From Lewinellaceae bacterium (lineage in GTDB: Bacteria; Bacteroidota; Bacteroidia; Chitinophagales; Saprospiraceae), in contig JACJXZ010000006.1 in assembly GCA_020636375.1 (NCBI GenBank), positions 372,001-436,000 on the forward strand: a DNA stretch of 64,000 bases. The letters are read 5' to 3'. Both the position numbers and the translations under genes were made by a program. The notes below the pieces were generated by a model, which worked only from the letters and a program-made list of their open reading frames with translations, made no database searches and was not told the origin of the DNA. Numbering within the stretch: the first letter of the stretch is position 1; the number at the start of each line of letters is the position of its first letter. Below are positions 15,678 to 25,536 of the stretch, in pieces.

Positions 15678-17177
15678 CTACCCATTTCCTCCCCCTCCCA
15701 GCCGTTTTCCCGCCACCATGATCCGCTCCAGCTTTCGTTGTTGTTCCAGCACGGCGGGTGCTGCTGCCCGCGCCTCGCAGTTGGAGATGCTGCACCGCTC
15801 GCAGGTGGTGTTGACGATGCGGGTGCTGAGTTCCGGGCTGTCGAGGAAACGGAAGAGCCGGCGCAGGGCGTCGTTGACGAGCAGGCCGACCGTCACGCTG
15901 GTGCCCCGGTTGGGGTTCTGGAAATCGGGTTTGGCCACAGAGATGCACAGGTAGCGGTTGGGGGTTTCCCAGTACTGGGAAATCTGGGCGTCGGCGGCGG
16001 GGGCCGTATCGTTGTGCAGCTGCTGTTTGGATTTTACCTTTTTGATGATATTGACCGACACCCATCGGCGGCAGTAGTGTTCGTTGAGCTCGTTGGCGTA
16101 GGGGTTGTGCAGTTGGGACAGGTGCAGCTCTTTGGTCATCTGGAATCGTTGCAGGCCCTCGTCGCCCACCAGGCGCAGGAAGAAGAGGTCTTTGATGTCG
16201 AAGTGGCGGGGCAGCAGGTTGGTCAGGCGCTGCAGCAGCATTTCGGGGGTGACGTCGTACTTGTCCAGGAGGCTCAGGAAGGCGTCCGGCTGCCAGGATG
16301 CCTTTTGCGCGAAGGCCCGGATATCCTCCACCATATTCTGTTCGTCCATCAGCAGGGCGACGGAGAAGTAGGAGGCTTTGAAGTTGTTGAGCAGGCGCTC
16401 GAATGTATCTGCCTCGACGATGCGGGTGAAGTAGGGGCGGTCGGCGATCTTCAGGTACTGGAAGGCCAGCTCGCGGCCCAGGAGGAAGTTTTCCTGGGCG
16501 CTGCTGAGGCCCTCGTTCAGGAAGAGCGTCCGCCGTTCAGAAGAGAAGAAGGAGCGCTGGCGCTTCAGCTCCTTTTCCCGGGGCATGGCCTGCCGGTCCG
16601 TCTCTACCCCAAAGCGCTCCCGGAGCAGCCGTTCCAGGAAGGGCGTGGTGTAGGGCAGCGCTCCCTCGACGCCAAAGGCTTCCCGGAACTGCCGCACGGC
16701 GGTTTCCAGCCCCTCGAAGTAATTGTCGTACATATCCTGATACGACCTCAGGGCAGCCAGGTAGAGGTGCTCCCGCTGCATCTGGTAGTTGCGGGTGATC
16801 TTGAACAGGGTGCTGATGAAGGCGTTGACCTTGTCCGGCGTGTTGGAAAACAACTCGAAGAGCTTCTCCGGGCTGATGCCGAAGAGCTCCAGCGGGAATT
16901 CCTTGACGAAATCGGAGGTCAGCAGGTCGATGATGGGCTGCAGCTTCTTGGAGGCCCGCGTGGAAACCATAAAGTCGTAATCCACCCCCAGGGCCTGAGC
17001 CATGGCGTTGATCTTATCTACCTTCGGATATTTTTTCCCCTTCTCGATGTCGTGCAGGTAGGATTTGGAGAGCCCCGCCCGTTCGGCCAGCTCTTCCAGC
17101 GACAACCCCTGCTGCTGCCGCAGATACTTGGCTTTGAAGCCGAAGATCATCTTGATGATGGCTTGTTGTTCAAGCAT
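15678..17177 (-). CDS. RamB/ScfR/MccR-type XRE-family regulator
   Basis: A 499-residue transcription regulator: an N-terminal XRE helix-turn-helix at about residues 13-70 ('LSLEELAERAGLSKSYLHDIEKGKKYPKVDKI'), a middle region resembling the IrrE/ImmA-type domain but without an HExxH motif, and a C-terminal cysteine-containing segment ('CERCSISNCEARAAAP') as in short-chain fatty-acyl regulators. In Actinobacteria RamB controls aceA/aceB, and relatives sense acyl-CoA. Here the gene is divergent from aceB-aceA with a 232-bp shared spacer containing a palindrome, so control of the glyoxylate shunt is the natural inference. Confidence 0.85.
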   Translation of the reverse strand: MLEQQAIIKMIFGFKAKYLRQQQGLSLEELAERAGLSKSYLHDIEKGKKYPKVDKINAMAQALGVDYDFMVSTRASKKLQPIIDLLTSDFVKEFPLELFGISPEKLFELFSNTPDKVNAFISTLFKITRNYQMQREHLYLAALRSYQDMYDNYFEGLETAVRQFREAFGVEGALPYTTPFLERLLRERFGVETDRQAMPREKELKRQRSFFSSERRTLFLNEGLSSAQENFLLGRELAFQYLKIADRPYFTRIVEADTFERLLNNFKASYFSVALLMDEQNMVEDIRAFAQKASWQPDAFLSLLDKYDVTPEMLLQRLTNLLPRHFDIKDLFFLRLVGDEGLQRFQMTKELHLSQLHNPYANELNEHYCRRWVSVNIIKKVKSKQQLHNDTAPAADAQISQYWETPNRYLCISVAKPDFQNPNRGTSVTVGLLVNDALRRLFRFLDSPELSTRIVNTTCERCSISNCEARAAAPAVLEQQRKLERIMVAGKRLGGGGNG

Positions 17178-17302
17178 GGGTGAATGAAGGAATGAGTGAA
17201 TGAGTGAATGAGTGAATGAGTGAATGAATGAGTGAATGAATGATGGAATGATGGAATGAATTCGGTGCCCATCCGGGCATTCATTCCATCATTCCATCAT
17301 TC
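17178..17302. repeat. GAATGAGT tandem repeats ending in a 21-bp hairpin
   Basis: About ten GAATGAGT/GAATGAAT/GAATGATG units are followed by their reverse complement (ATTCATTCCATCATTCC), with an inner GCCC-ATCC-GGGC hairpin at about 17269-17280. The array starts immediately upstream of the regulator's start codon, so its leader RNA on the minus strand would fold strongly. Confidence 0.85.
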
Positions 17303-17343
17303 CTTTTGGCGTAAAGATACAAAATTGTGGAAAAAAAAGTATT

Positions 17344-17358
17344 AGCGGAATTTCCGCT
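17344..17358. promoter_or_regulatory. Candidate operator between regulator and aceB
   Basis: AGCGGAA-T-TTCCGCT is a perfect 7-bp inverted repeat with a 1-bp centre, 52 bp before the aceB start and 167 bp before the regulator start. A related half-site pattern (ATTGCGGA) lies at 17378-17385 and GAAATTCCGC inside the first codons of aceB. XRE-type dimers bind such palindromes; assignment to the adjacent regulator is inference. Confidence 0.5.
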
Positions 17359-17409
17359 TTTAGATAAAAATCCCCATATTGCGGACTGTAACGAAAAAAA
17401 GGATACAAC

Positions 17410-19023
<1,614 letters not shown>

Positions 19024-19103
19024 TCTCTTCCGGGCGGGTTCAAGGTTTTCCCTGAATCTTAAAAAAAACTTCTTTCGCTAATAATCCAAAACAAACAAAA
19101 AAA

Positions 19104-20390
19104 ATGCAGCAGCAAGACATCAAAGTAAAGCAACTACTGACCGATTGGTTGACGAATCCCCGCTGGGAAGGCATTCAGCGCCCGTACACGGCCGAAGAGG
19201 TGGCCAAGCTCCGGGGCAGCCTTCAGATCGAATATACGCTGGCGCGGGAAGGCGCCAAGAAATTCTGGCACAAGCTCCATACCCAGCCGGTCGTCTCCGG
19301 CCTGGGCGCGCTGACCGGCAACCAGGCCGTGCAGGAAGTCTCCGCCGGGCTGGACACGATCTACCTCAGCGGCTGGCAGGTGGCGGCCGACAACAACCTG
19401 GCCGGCGCCATGTACCCGGACCAGTCGCTCTACCCGGCCAATTCGGTGCCGGATGTGGTACGCCGCATCAATAATGCCCTGCGCCGCCGCGACCAGATCC
19501 AGTCCGTCAGCGGAGAAGGCAATACCGACTGGCTGGTGCCCATCATCGCCGACGCCGAGGCCGGCTTCGGCGGCAACCTCAACGCCTACGAGCTCATGCT
19601 GAGCATGATCGAGGCGGGCGCTTCCGCCGTGCACTTCGAAGACCAGCTCTCCAGCGCCAAGAAGTGCGGCCACCTGGGCGGCAAAGTCCTCGTGCCTACC
19701 CAGGAAGCCATCAACAAGCTGGTGGCCGCCCGCCTGGCCGCCGACGTGGCCGGCGTGCCTACGGTCCTCATCGCCCGCACCGACGCCGACGCCGCCAACC
19801 TGATCACCTCCGACATCGACGAGCGCGACCGCCCCTTCGTGATTGGCAAGGAGCGCACCTCCGAAGGGTTCTACCACGTGAAAAACGGCATCGAGGCCTG
19901 CATCAGCCGCGGCCTGAGCTACGCCCCCTACGCCGACCTGCTGTGGATGGAGACTTCCCATCCCGACCTGGGGCAGGCCCGCGCGTTCGCCCAGGCCATC
20001 CACGCCCGGTTCCCGGGCAAACTGCTGGCCTACAACTGCTCACCCTCCTTCAACTGGGCAGCCAACCTGAGCGAAAAGGAAATGCTGACCTTCCGCGAAG
20101 ACCTCGCCGAACTCGGCTACCGCTTCCAGTTCATCACCCTGGCCGGCTTCCACGCCCTGAACACCTCCATGTTCGAAGTGTCCAAAGCCTACAAGTCGCG
20201 CGGCATGGCGGGCTACAGCGAGCTGCAGGAACGCGAGTTCGCCCTGCAAAGCGCCGGATTCCAGGCCGTCAAGCACCAGGCCTTCGTGGGTACGCAATAT
20301 TTTGACTTCGTGCAGAATACCGTACAGCAGGGGCAGTCCTCCACCGTCGCCATGGCAGGCAGCACGGAGACGGAGCAGTTCCACAACTGA
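19104..20390 (+). CDS. aceA: Isocitrate lyase
   Basis: Splits isocitrate into succinate and glyoxylate, allowing growth on acetate or fatty acids. The 428 residues match the short bacterial form. The catalytic motif 'KKCGHLGGK' is near residue 188, with 'ADAEAGFGG' near 152, 'LIARTDADAANLI' near 219 and 'YNCSPSFNW' near 310. It forms an operon with aceB. Codon use is strongly biased towards GC-ending codons, consistent with high expression. Confidence 0.97.
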   Translation: MQQQDIKVKQLLTDWLTNPRWEGIQRPYTAEEVAKLRGSLQIEYTLAREGAKKFWHKLHTQPVVSGLGALTGNQAVQEVSAGLDTIYLSGWQVAADNNLAGAMYPDQSLYPANSVPDVVRRINNALRRRDQIQSVSGEGNTDWLVPIIADAEAGFGGNLNAYELMLSMIEAGASAVHFEDQLSSAKKCGHLGGKVLVPTQEAINKLVAARLAADVAGVPTVLIARTDADAANLITSDIDERDRPFVIGKERTSEGFYHVKNGIEACISRGLSYAPYADLLWMETSHPDLGQARAFAQAIHARFPGKLLAYNCSPSFNWAANLSEKEMLTFREDLAELGYRFQFITLAGFHALNTSMFEVSKAYKSRGMAGYSELQEREFALQSAGFQAVKHQAFVGTQYFDFVQNTVQQGQSSTVAMAGSTETEQFHN

Positions 20391-20424
20391 TATCTTGCAT
20401 CTATTTTCTCTCATACTCAGACGT

Positions 20425-20465
20425 AAAAGGCCGGCTCGCCCAGAAGGGCGGCCGGCTTTTGTCGT
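20425..20465 (+). terminator. Rho-independent terminator of aceBA
   Basis: A GC-rich hairpin (GGCCGGCTCGCCC-AGAA-GGGCGGCCGGC type pairing) is preceded by AAAA and followed by TTTTGTCGTTTT, 35 bp after the aceA stop. Confidence 0.85.
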
Positions 20466-20531
20466 TTTCGTGGCTTGAACGGCAGCGTCCCCAGGAAGGC
20501 CATTGTTTTCCGGCATGTCTCAAAACAAAAT

Positions 20532-21028
20532 TTGGAGAATATTGCATCATTCTTACTCCTTTTCAGCTGCCAGAAGGAAGACATTGGCCCGGCCGTCAAC
20601 CGCGCCGGGGAGGAAACCGCCAACGCAGCAGTTACTGGCCGGAACCCAAGCGTCCCGTTCCAGGCCGCTTACGAAACTTACCCGCAGGTGGTGGGCGTCA
20701 ATGCCGGGGAATCATCCTGCGCATCCCTGCTACGGGCAAGGGTACTCACCTGGGCAAGAGCAGTTGGTATGCCGACTCCTGGGTGGACACCAATCAATTC
20801 CCTTTCCAGCAGACGGGTAATATGACGTTCACGGCGGCCGACGGTTCCCGCCTGTATGGCGCCTTCAGTGGGATTGGCATCCCCGGTGCAGGCGGCAGTG
20901 TAAGTTTCGAAGGCAGCTACACGATCACCCACGGCGACGGCCGCTTTGTCGGTGCCACCGGCGGCGGCGCCTACTCCGGCTCGGCAGTGGGCAACCTGGA
21001 ATTCGGCGGGGTGTTGAACAACCCGTAG
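20532..21028 (+). pseudogene. Frameshifted lipoprotein gene
   Basis: The 5' part reads as a lipoprotein signal ('ASFLLLFSCQKE') followed by 'VPFQAAYETYPQVV'. At about 20708-20712 the coherent protein continues in another frame as 'IILRIPATGKGTHLGKSSWYA' and runs to a stop at 21028 with a beta-rich body ('SVSFEGSYTITHGDGRFVGATG'). One extra base near GGGGAATC would restore a single frame. The initiation codon is also unclear (only TTG in frame before the signal). The body resembles small secreted Bacteroidota proteins with 'GTHLGKS...YADS' and 'FEGTYTI..G.GRF.GA.G' patterns, function unknown. A sequencing error at one base is the alternative. Confidence 0.7.
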
Positions 21029-21075
21029 CCGGAAATGAAGAGAGCGGCTGGGGGCGTATAGGAGGAGGTGCAGGT

Positions 21076-21120
21076 TTGAGAACCTTCCCTGAGTTCCTGC
21101 GTGGACAGGTTCTTAAACCT
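21076..21120. repeat. Short hairpin repeat, copy 1 (before the pseudokinase gene)
   Basis: TTTGAGAACCTTCCCT...GGACAGGTTCTTAAACC is itself an imperfect hairpin. A close copy lies just after the pseudokinase gene at 22896-22946, so the gene is bracketed by two copies in the same orientation. Confidence 0.75.
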
Positions 21121-21183
21121 GGCCTTGGCCTTCCAACCTGCCCCGAGCGCTTTGATATATGCCGGAAAATGAGAAATATTGCA

Positions 21184-21288
21184 TTACCTGTCTGATGTTG
21201 GCCGGTGGAAGAGAGTAAAGCTGCGCGGAGCCGAGGCTTAAGCGTGTGCAGGAGGCACGGAGAATCCAATATGAAATCAGACAGGTAA
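21184..21288 (-). repeat. A-type foldback element, copy 3
   Basis: 13-bp perfect arms TTACCTGTCTGAT (21184-21196) and its complement (21276-21288) enclose, on the minus strand, the same core as 1361-1451 including the 18-mer TGCCTCCTGCACACGCTT. The arms share no sequence with the other copies. It ends 29 bp before the pseudokinase start codon. Confidence 0.8.
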
Positions 21289-21317
21289 CCAAATATAACT
21301 GCGAAAACCATTAGAGG

Positions 21318-22901
21318 ATGAAAGCAAAAAACAACATCAAAAAACTAATCAAAGAAAGCCGGTTATCGGAGGCTTTTTCCAGTTTCGAATCTTTTGTAGG
21401 TGATTGTGAGGAGGCGCATACCGAACTCCTCCAGAACCAGAACAGGTTTTCCTCCCTGCAGGGTCAAATGCGCGCTCACACCATAGGAGACGAGACCTAT
21501 GATGTGGAACGCAACCGCATCACCTTCAGTTTCCTGCAGCAGCTTGAAAAATTCCAGGACGAGGTCTTATCCTCCTATTTCGAAGTGGCCGACAAAAAGC
21601 AATACCTGAGCGAGATCGCCAGCCGCGACCAGCTGATCCGGGAAACCCTGGAATTGAGGTTGCAACCCAAACAGTATACGCTGAAAGAGCAACTGGGAGA
21701 AGGCAGTTCATCGGTAATATACCGCCTGCTCAACTCTTTTACCAGCCGGTACGCCATCTGCATGGTGCTGAAGGTCTCTTCCCTGGACCCTGGTTTAAAG
21801 CAGCAAATCCTGCAGCTGGCGGGCCTGAGGCACCGCAATGTGATCAAGCTGATCGACTGCGAGCTGGACAGTTACCCCTATTTCGTCATTATGGAATACA
21901 TCCACGGGCCGACGCTCACCTACGCGATCGATGCCACCGGGCCGCGCCCGGCAGCGCAGGTGGTGGACTGGCTGTACCAGCTCACTGACGCCGTGGATTA
22001 TCTGCGGCACAAACGGCTGCTGCCCAACAATTTGCGGCCATCCAAGATATTCGTTGACGACGAGTGGCAGGTCATGATCTCCCCATTCGACCTGCACATG
22101 GCTTCCACCGGCACGTATACCTTCAAGCGCTACCTGGACGTTTGCCGGTACGGCAGCCCGGAACTGCTCCAGTCGGACGGCATCAGCATGGGTATTGACG
22201 ACGTGGGCTTGTCCGACCAGTATTCCATAGGCCTGATCGCCTATAAGCTGCTGTCCGGCGAAGAGCTCTTCGAAGGAGATTCGGTATATGACATCCTGGA
22301 AAGCCGCCGCAAATTCGCGAACAACATAGCCTACCGGGCCGCCCGCCTCGGGGCCATGCCGGCCGAGACTTTTATTTTTCCCGACGGAAGCACCGGCACA
22401 GTGGCAGATATCATACGCCGGCTATTGAACGAACAGCCCGGCGGCCGCTACGCCAGGCTGCGGGATCTTCTTCACGCGCTGCATCCTTTTACCCGGGCCG
22501 ACGTGACCGGCCTCAGCCTCAGCCGGCAGAGCTACCGCCGTTGCATCGCCCTGAACAAAGAATTCATCCGGGATTTCTACCAGGCCTTTCACCGCAACGC
22601 CCCGGAAACAGAAAAAGTGTTCAACCCGATCAGCCGCAGCCGCCAGTCCGCCATGCTGCAAATGTCCATCGACATCCTGCTGGACCTGGGCCGGAAAAGC
22701 GGCCTGCTGCTCTCGCTGGCCAAAACCTCCAGCCATATCAAATACCGCTCTTATTTTGAAGCCTTCCTCGACACCCTCCTGGAAACGCTTCGGAACAACG
22801 ACCCCCAATGGGACGAGGCCACGGCGGCGGAATGGCAGGAAATACGGGATAAGGCCCTGGCCCTGATCGCCGAGGGGGCCGCTGGGCGCCCGCCGGTTTG
22901 A
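21318..22901 (+). CDS. EAD11-pseudokinase protein with possible globin-like C-terminus
   Basis: 527 residues in three parts. Residues 1-80 match effector-associated domain 11 (EAD11; 'IKKLIKESRLSEAFSSFE', 'YDVERNRITFSFLQQL'), a death-like adaptor of NTPase and effector conflict systems. Residues about 121-395 are a protein-kinase fold with glycine loop 'LGEGSSSVIYR' and a VAIK-like Lys near 152, but HRD is replaced by PNN near 236-238 and DFG by PFD near 256-258, so catalysis is unlikely. Residues about 405-520 are all-helical ('KEFIRDFYQAFHRNAPETEKVF...LLETLRNNDPQW') and resemble a globin without an aligned proximal His. The gene stands alone between two short hairpin repeats. A signalling adaptor in a conflict or stress pathway is inferred; the partner EAD protein is not in this window. 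Confidence 0.75.
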   Translation: MKAKNNIKKLIKESRLSEAFSSFESFVGDCEEAHTELLQNQNRFSSLQGQMRAHTIGDETYDVERNRITFSFLQQLEKFQDEVLSSYFEVADKKQYLSEIASRDQLIRETLELRLQPKQYTLKEQLGEGSSSVIYRLLNSFTSRYAICMVLKVSSLDPGLKQQILQLAGLRHRNVIKLIDCELDSYPYFVIMEYIHGPTLTYAIDATGPRPAAQVVDWLYQLTDAVDYLRHKRLLPNNLRPSKIFVDDEWQVMISPFDLHMASTGTYTFKRYLDVCRYGSPELLQSDGISMGIDDVGLSDQYSIGLIAYKLLSGEELFEGDSVYDILESRRKFANNIAYRAARLGAMPAETFIFPDGSTGTVADIIRRLLNEQPGGRYARLRDLLHALHPFTRADVTGLSLSRQSYRRCIALNKEFIRDFYQAFHRNAPETEKVFNPISRSRQSAMLQMSIDILLDLGRKSGLLLSLAKTSSHIKYRSYFEAFLDTLLETLRNNDPQWDEATAAEWQEIRDKALALIAEGAAGRPPV

Positions 22902-22946
22902 GAACCTTCCCTCCAGTTCTCCGGCTGGACAGGTTCCGGTTCTTAG
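22896..22946. repeat. Short hairpin repeat, copy 2 (after the pseudokinase gene)
   Basis: It shares TTTGAGAACCTTCCCT and CTGGACAGGTTC with 21076-21120. It overlaps the last codons and stop of the pseudokinase gene, so it may also act as that gene's 3' hairpin. Confidence 0.7.
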
Positions 22947-23156
22947 AGCATGCAACTTATTGATTTGGAAATACCGGGAACCGGCTACTTTCTGATTGTA
23001 ACGTTTTGCGTAGCTGCCTTTAAGCCTCGAAGACGTTACACCAGTCAATTTGAGGGGGCGCGGGTTTATCGTCTTCGACGCCAAAAAATTTTGGCCCGCC
23101 CTGTGGAATTCTAATTATTCCATGGGGCGGACCGAGTTAGCGTTGGCAGGGTAACT

Positions 23157-23713
23157 TCACTCCACCCCCAAAAAAACCTCAAACCCCTCCGGCGTAACCA
23201 CCTCAGCAGCCTTCACCGGATAATTCCCCGTAAACGTAGCCGAAAACCGCACCTTTTTCCTGGCGTTCCACTTAAACTCGTAGACATAGAAAAAGCCGCC
23301 CCGTTCTTCCACATAGTCGATCTCCTGCTGGTCGGAGGTGCGCCAGAAGAAGCGGTTGGCCAGGATGCCGGCGTAGTGCAGGTGTTTGAGCCGTTCGCTC
23401 AGGAGGAAGTTCTCCCACAAGGCGCCTTTGTCCTGGCGGAGTTCGAGCGGTTGCAGCTGGGCGATCACCGCATTGCGGACGCCGTTGTCGTAAAAGTAGA
23501 TCTTTCGTTTCGTTTTGAGCTCTTTGCGCAGGTTGCGGCTCAGCGGCTGAAGACGGAAAATGACGTAATTTTGCGGCCGGAAAACAAAAATTTCAACAGG
23601 GTAGTCTTCCCCGTCTGCCGGGCGCCCATCAGCAGGATGGCTTTTCCCTTGAACAGCTTTTCCTGAATGATCGGGCTAAGCTTACGTTCTATATAGCTAT
23701 TTCTTGCGATCAT
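23157..23713 (-). pseudogene. DUF4143-type AAA ATPase gene with internal deletion
   Basis: From 23713 the minus strand encodes 'MIARNSYIERKLSPIIQEKL' and an intact Walker A ('LLMGARQTGKTTLLKFL'), then hits TGA. In another frame from about 23565 the C-terminal DUF4143 part follows: 'RLQPLSRNLRKELKT', 'KIYFYDNGVRNAVI', 'ALWENFLLSERLKH', 'EIDYVEERGGFFYVYEFKW', to the stop at 23157. Intact relatives are about 380-400 residues; roughly 200 residues of ATPase core and linker are missing and the frames no longer join. Such ATPases are common accessory genes of unknown role. Not expected to be functional. Confidence 0.85.
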
Positions 23714-23756
23714 AATCGCAAAAATAACGGTTTTTTTGCGGTTATGATCGCAAGAA
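23701..23756. promoter_or_regulatory. 24-bp inverted repeat over the start of the DUF4143 ATPase remnant
   Basis: Arms 23701-23724 and 23733-23756 pair with one mismatch around an 8-nt spacer. The left arm contains the remnant's start codon and first codons. The symmetry and position suit an autoregulatory operator, or alternatively the inverted end of a former mobile unit. Confidence 0.7.
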
Positions 23757-23849
23757 TTTGATTCTTTTTCTTGTTACCGCCGATAAAAAACAAACCCGCC
23801 CCCTTCCAAATACCAAACCTCCTGAATACCTTTGACTAGTGCGACTAGA

Positions 23850-23921
23850 CCGAATTAACAGCCGATTTCGTGACCCCTTAACATGCTGGTTACAGTAGCT
23901 TAAATTCACCTGTTAATTCGG
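23850..23921. repeat. Foldback in the leader of the APC permease gene
   Basis: CCGAATTAACAG (23850-23861) and CTGTTAATTCGG (23910-23921) are perfect complements 48 nt apart. A GAC lies at the outer edge on both sides. It ends 27 bp before the permease start, so it could affect expression. Confidence 0.7.
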
Positions 23922-23948
23922 ACCGCTTTCGCTAGAACATCCCAAACT

Positions 23949-25373
23949 ATGGCCAACCAACCACTCAACAAGGAAGGGCATCTCCTCCGCGCCATCGGCC
24001 TGCCGACGGCCGTCATCCTGTTCGTCAGTTCGATCATCGGGTCGGGCGTGTACAAGAAGATCGCGCCGATGTCGCTGGATTTGGAGTCGCCGAAGCTGGT
24101 GCTGCTGGCCTGGGCGCTGGCAGGCCTCGTCACCCTGCTCGGCGTGCTGGCCACCACCGAGGTGGGGGCTATGATCACCGAGTCGGGCGGGCCTTACGCG
24201 TATTTTAAGCGCATCTACGGCCGCTACTTTGCCTTCTACTACGGCTGGTCGAGCCTGGCGGTGATACAGTCGGCCTCGATCGCTTCCATTTCGTACGTTT
24301 TTTCGCAGTCGGTCAACGCGCTGGTGGAGCTGCCGCGCCTGGGCGGCGCCTGGGAAACGTGGACGGTGCTGGGCATCTTTACCCCGATGGCCAACCTGGG
24401 GGTCAAGGTCGTGGCAGCAGCGCTCATCGCCGTGCTGGCCGCCATCAATTTCCTCGGGGTGCGGCAGGGCAGCCGGCTGAGCAACGTGCTCACGGTCCTG
24501 GTCGTCGGCAGCATAACCGCCATCATCCTGCTGGGGCTGAGCGTCAGCGACGGCGCGCTGGCCAACGTGCAGCAGCCCGCGGCCACCTACCCGCCGGAGA
24601 GCGGCGGGCTCGGCATGGCGGGGCTCATGTTCGCGGCCATGCTCAGCGCCTTCTGGGCCTACGAGGGCTGGCTCAACATCGGCTTCATCGGGGAGGAGGT
24701 CCGCAACCCGCAGCGCAACATTCCCCTGTCGCTCCTGATCGGCATTGCCATTGTCATCACGGTTTATCTGGCCATCAATTTCACCTACCTCTACGTGATG
24801 CCCATGGACGAGATGATCGCCCTGGCCCGCGATGAGAACAGCATCGCCGCGGTGGCCGTCGTCGGCAAGTTCCTGGGCGAGGGGGGCATTCTTTTCATCT
24901 CCATCCTCATCTGCGTGACCACCCTGGGCTGCGCCAACACCACCATTCTGACGGCCGCCCGCGTACACTATGCCCTGGCGCGCGACCGCCTCTTCTTCCC
25001 GAAGATCGCCCACATCAACCCGCGCTTCCACACGCCGGGCAACGCCCTGCTGATACAGGCCGTGTGGGCCAGCCTGCTCGTCTTCTCCGGCTCTTTCGAC
25101 CAGCTGACCGACATGCTCATCTTCGCTTCCTTCATCTTCTACGGGTCTATCGCCCTTGGCGTTTTCGTGCTGCGCCGCAAGGAGCCGGATACCCCCCGGC
25201 CGTACCGGGCGGTGGGCTACCCCATCCTGCCCGCCCTCTTCGTGCTCTTCTGCGCCTGTTTGGTGGTCGTCACCTGCATCCAGCGGCCCCGGGAGGCAGG
25301 GCTGGGGCTGGCGCTGATCTTGTTGGGGACGCCTTTTTTGTTGTATTGGCGGCGGCGGGAGAAGGAACAATAG
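23949..25373 (+). CDS. APC-superfamily amino acid permease (LAT-like)
   Basis: A 474-residue inner-membrane transporter with twelve predicted helices. The first helix carries the APC substrate-site motif 'SSIIGSGVYKKIAP', followed by 'ALAGLVTLLGVLATTEVGAMI..SGGPYAYFKRIYG', typical of the L-type amino-acid transporter group. Mid-protein 'AFWAYEGWLNIGFIGEEVRNPQRNIP' matches helix 6 and its cytoplasmic loop. It probably exchanges or imports neutral amino acids; the exact substrate cannot be read. It is monocistronic, downstream of a foldback repeat. Confidence 0.88.
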   Translation: MANQPLNKEGHLLRAIGLPTAVILFVSSIIGSGVYKKIAPMSLDLESPKLVLLAWALAGLVTLLGVLATTEVGAMITESGGPYAYFKRIYGRYFAFYYGWSSLAVIQSASIASISYVFSQSVNALVELPRLGGAWETWTVLGIFTPMANLGVKVVAAALIAVLAAINFLGVRQGSRLSNVLTVLVVGSITAIILLGLSVSDGALANVQQPAATYPPESGGLGMAGLMFAAMLSAFWAYEGWLNIGFIGEEVRNPQRNIPLSLLIGIAIVITVYLAINFTYLYVMPMDEMIALARDENSIAAVAVVGKFLGEGGILFISILICVTTLGCANTTILTAARVHYALARDRLFFPKIAHINPRFHTPGNALLIQAVWASLLVFSGSFDQLTDMLIFASFIFYGSIALGVFVLRRKEPDTPRPYRAVGYPILPALFVLFCACLVVVTCIQRPREAGLGLALILLGTPFLLYWRRREKEQ

Positions 25374-25536
25374 GCAGCCCCTTAGAAGGCTTGCTGTTCC
25401 TGGTTCCTGGTTTTTAAATCAAAGATAGGCCGCCAATTTGCAGCTACCTCCAGGCGAACTACCGGCTGCCCCGCCTCCCTCAATGCCCAACATCCCCCAA
25501 AAAACCTTATCTTAGCCAATAATTCAAGTATTAAAA

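Noticed and set aside
17178..17302. CRISPR-like array (GAATGAGT units)
   Set aside because: Units are 7-8 bp, contiguous and without spacers; the second half is the complement of the first. No cas genes nearby.
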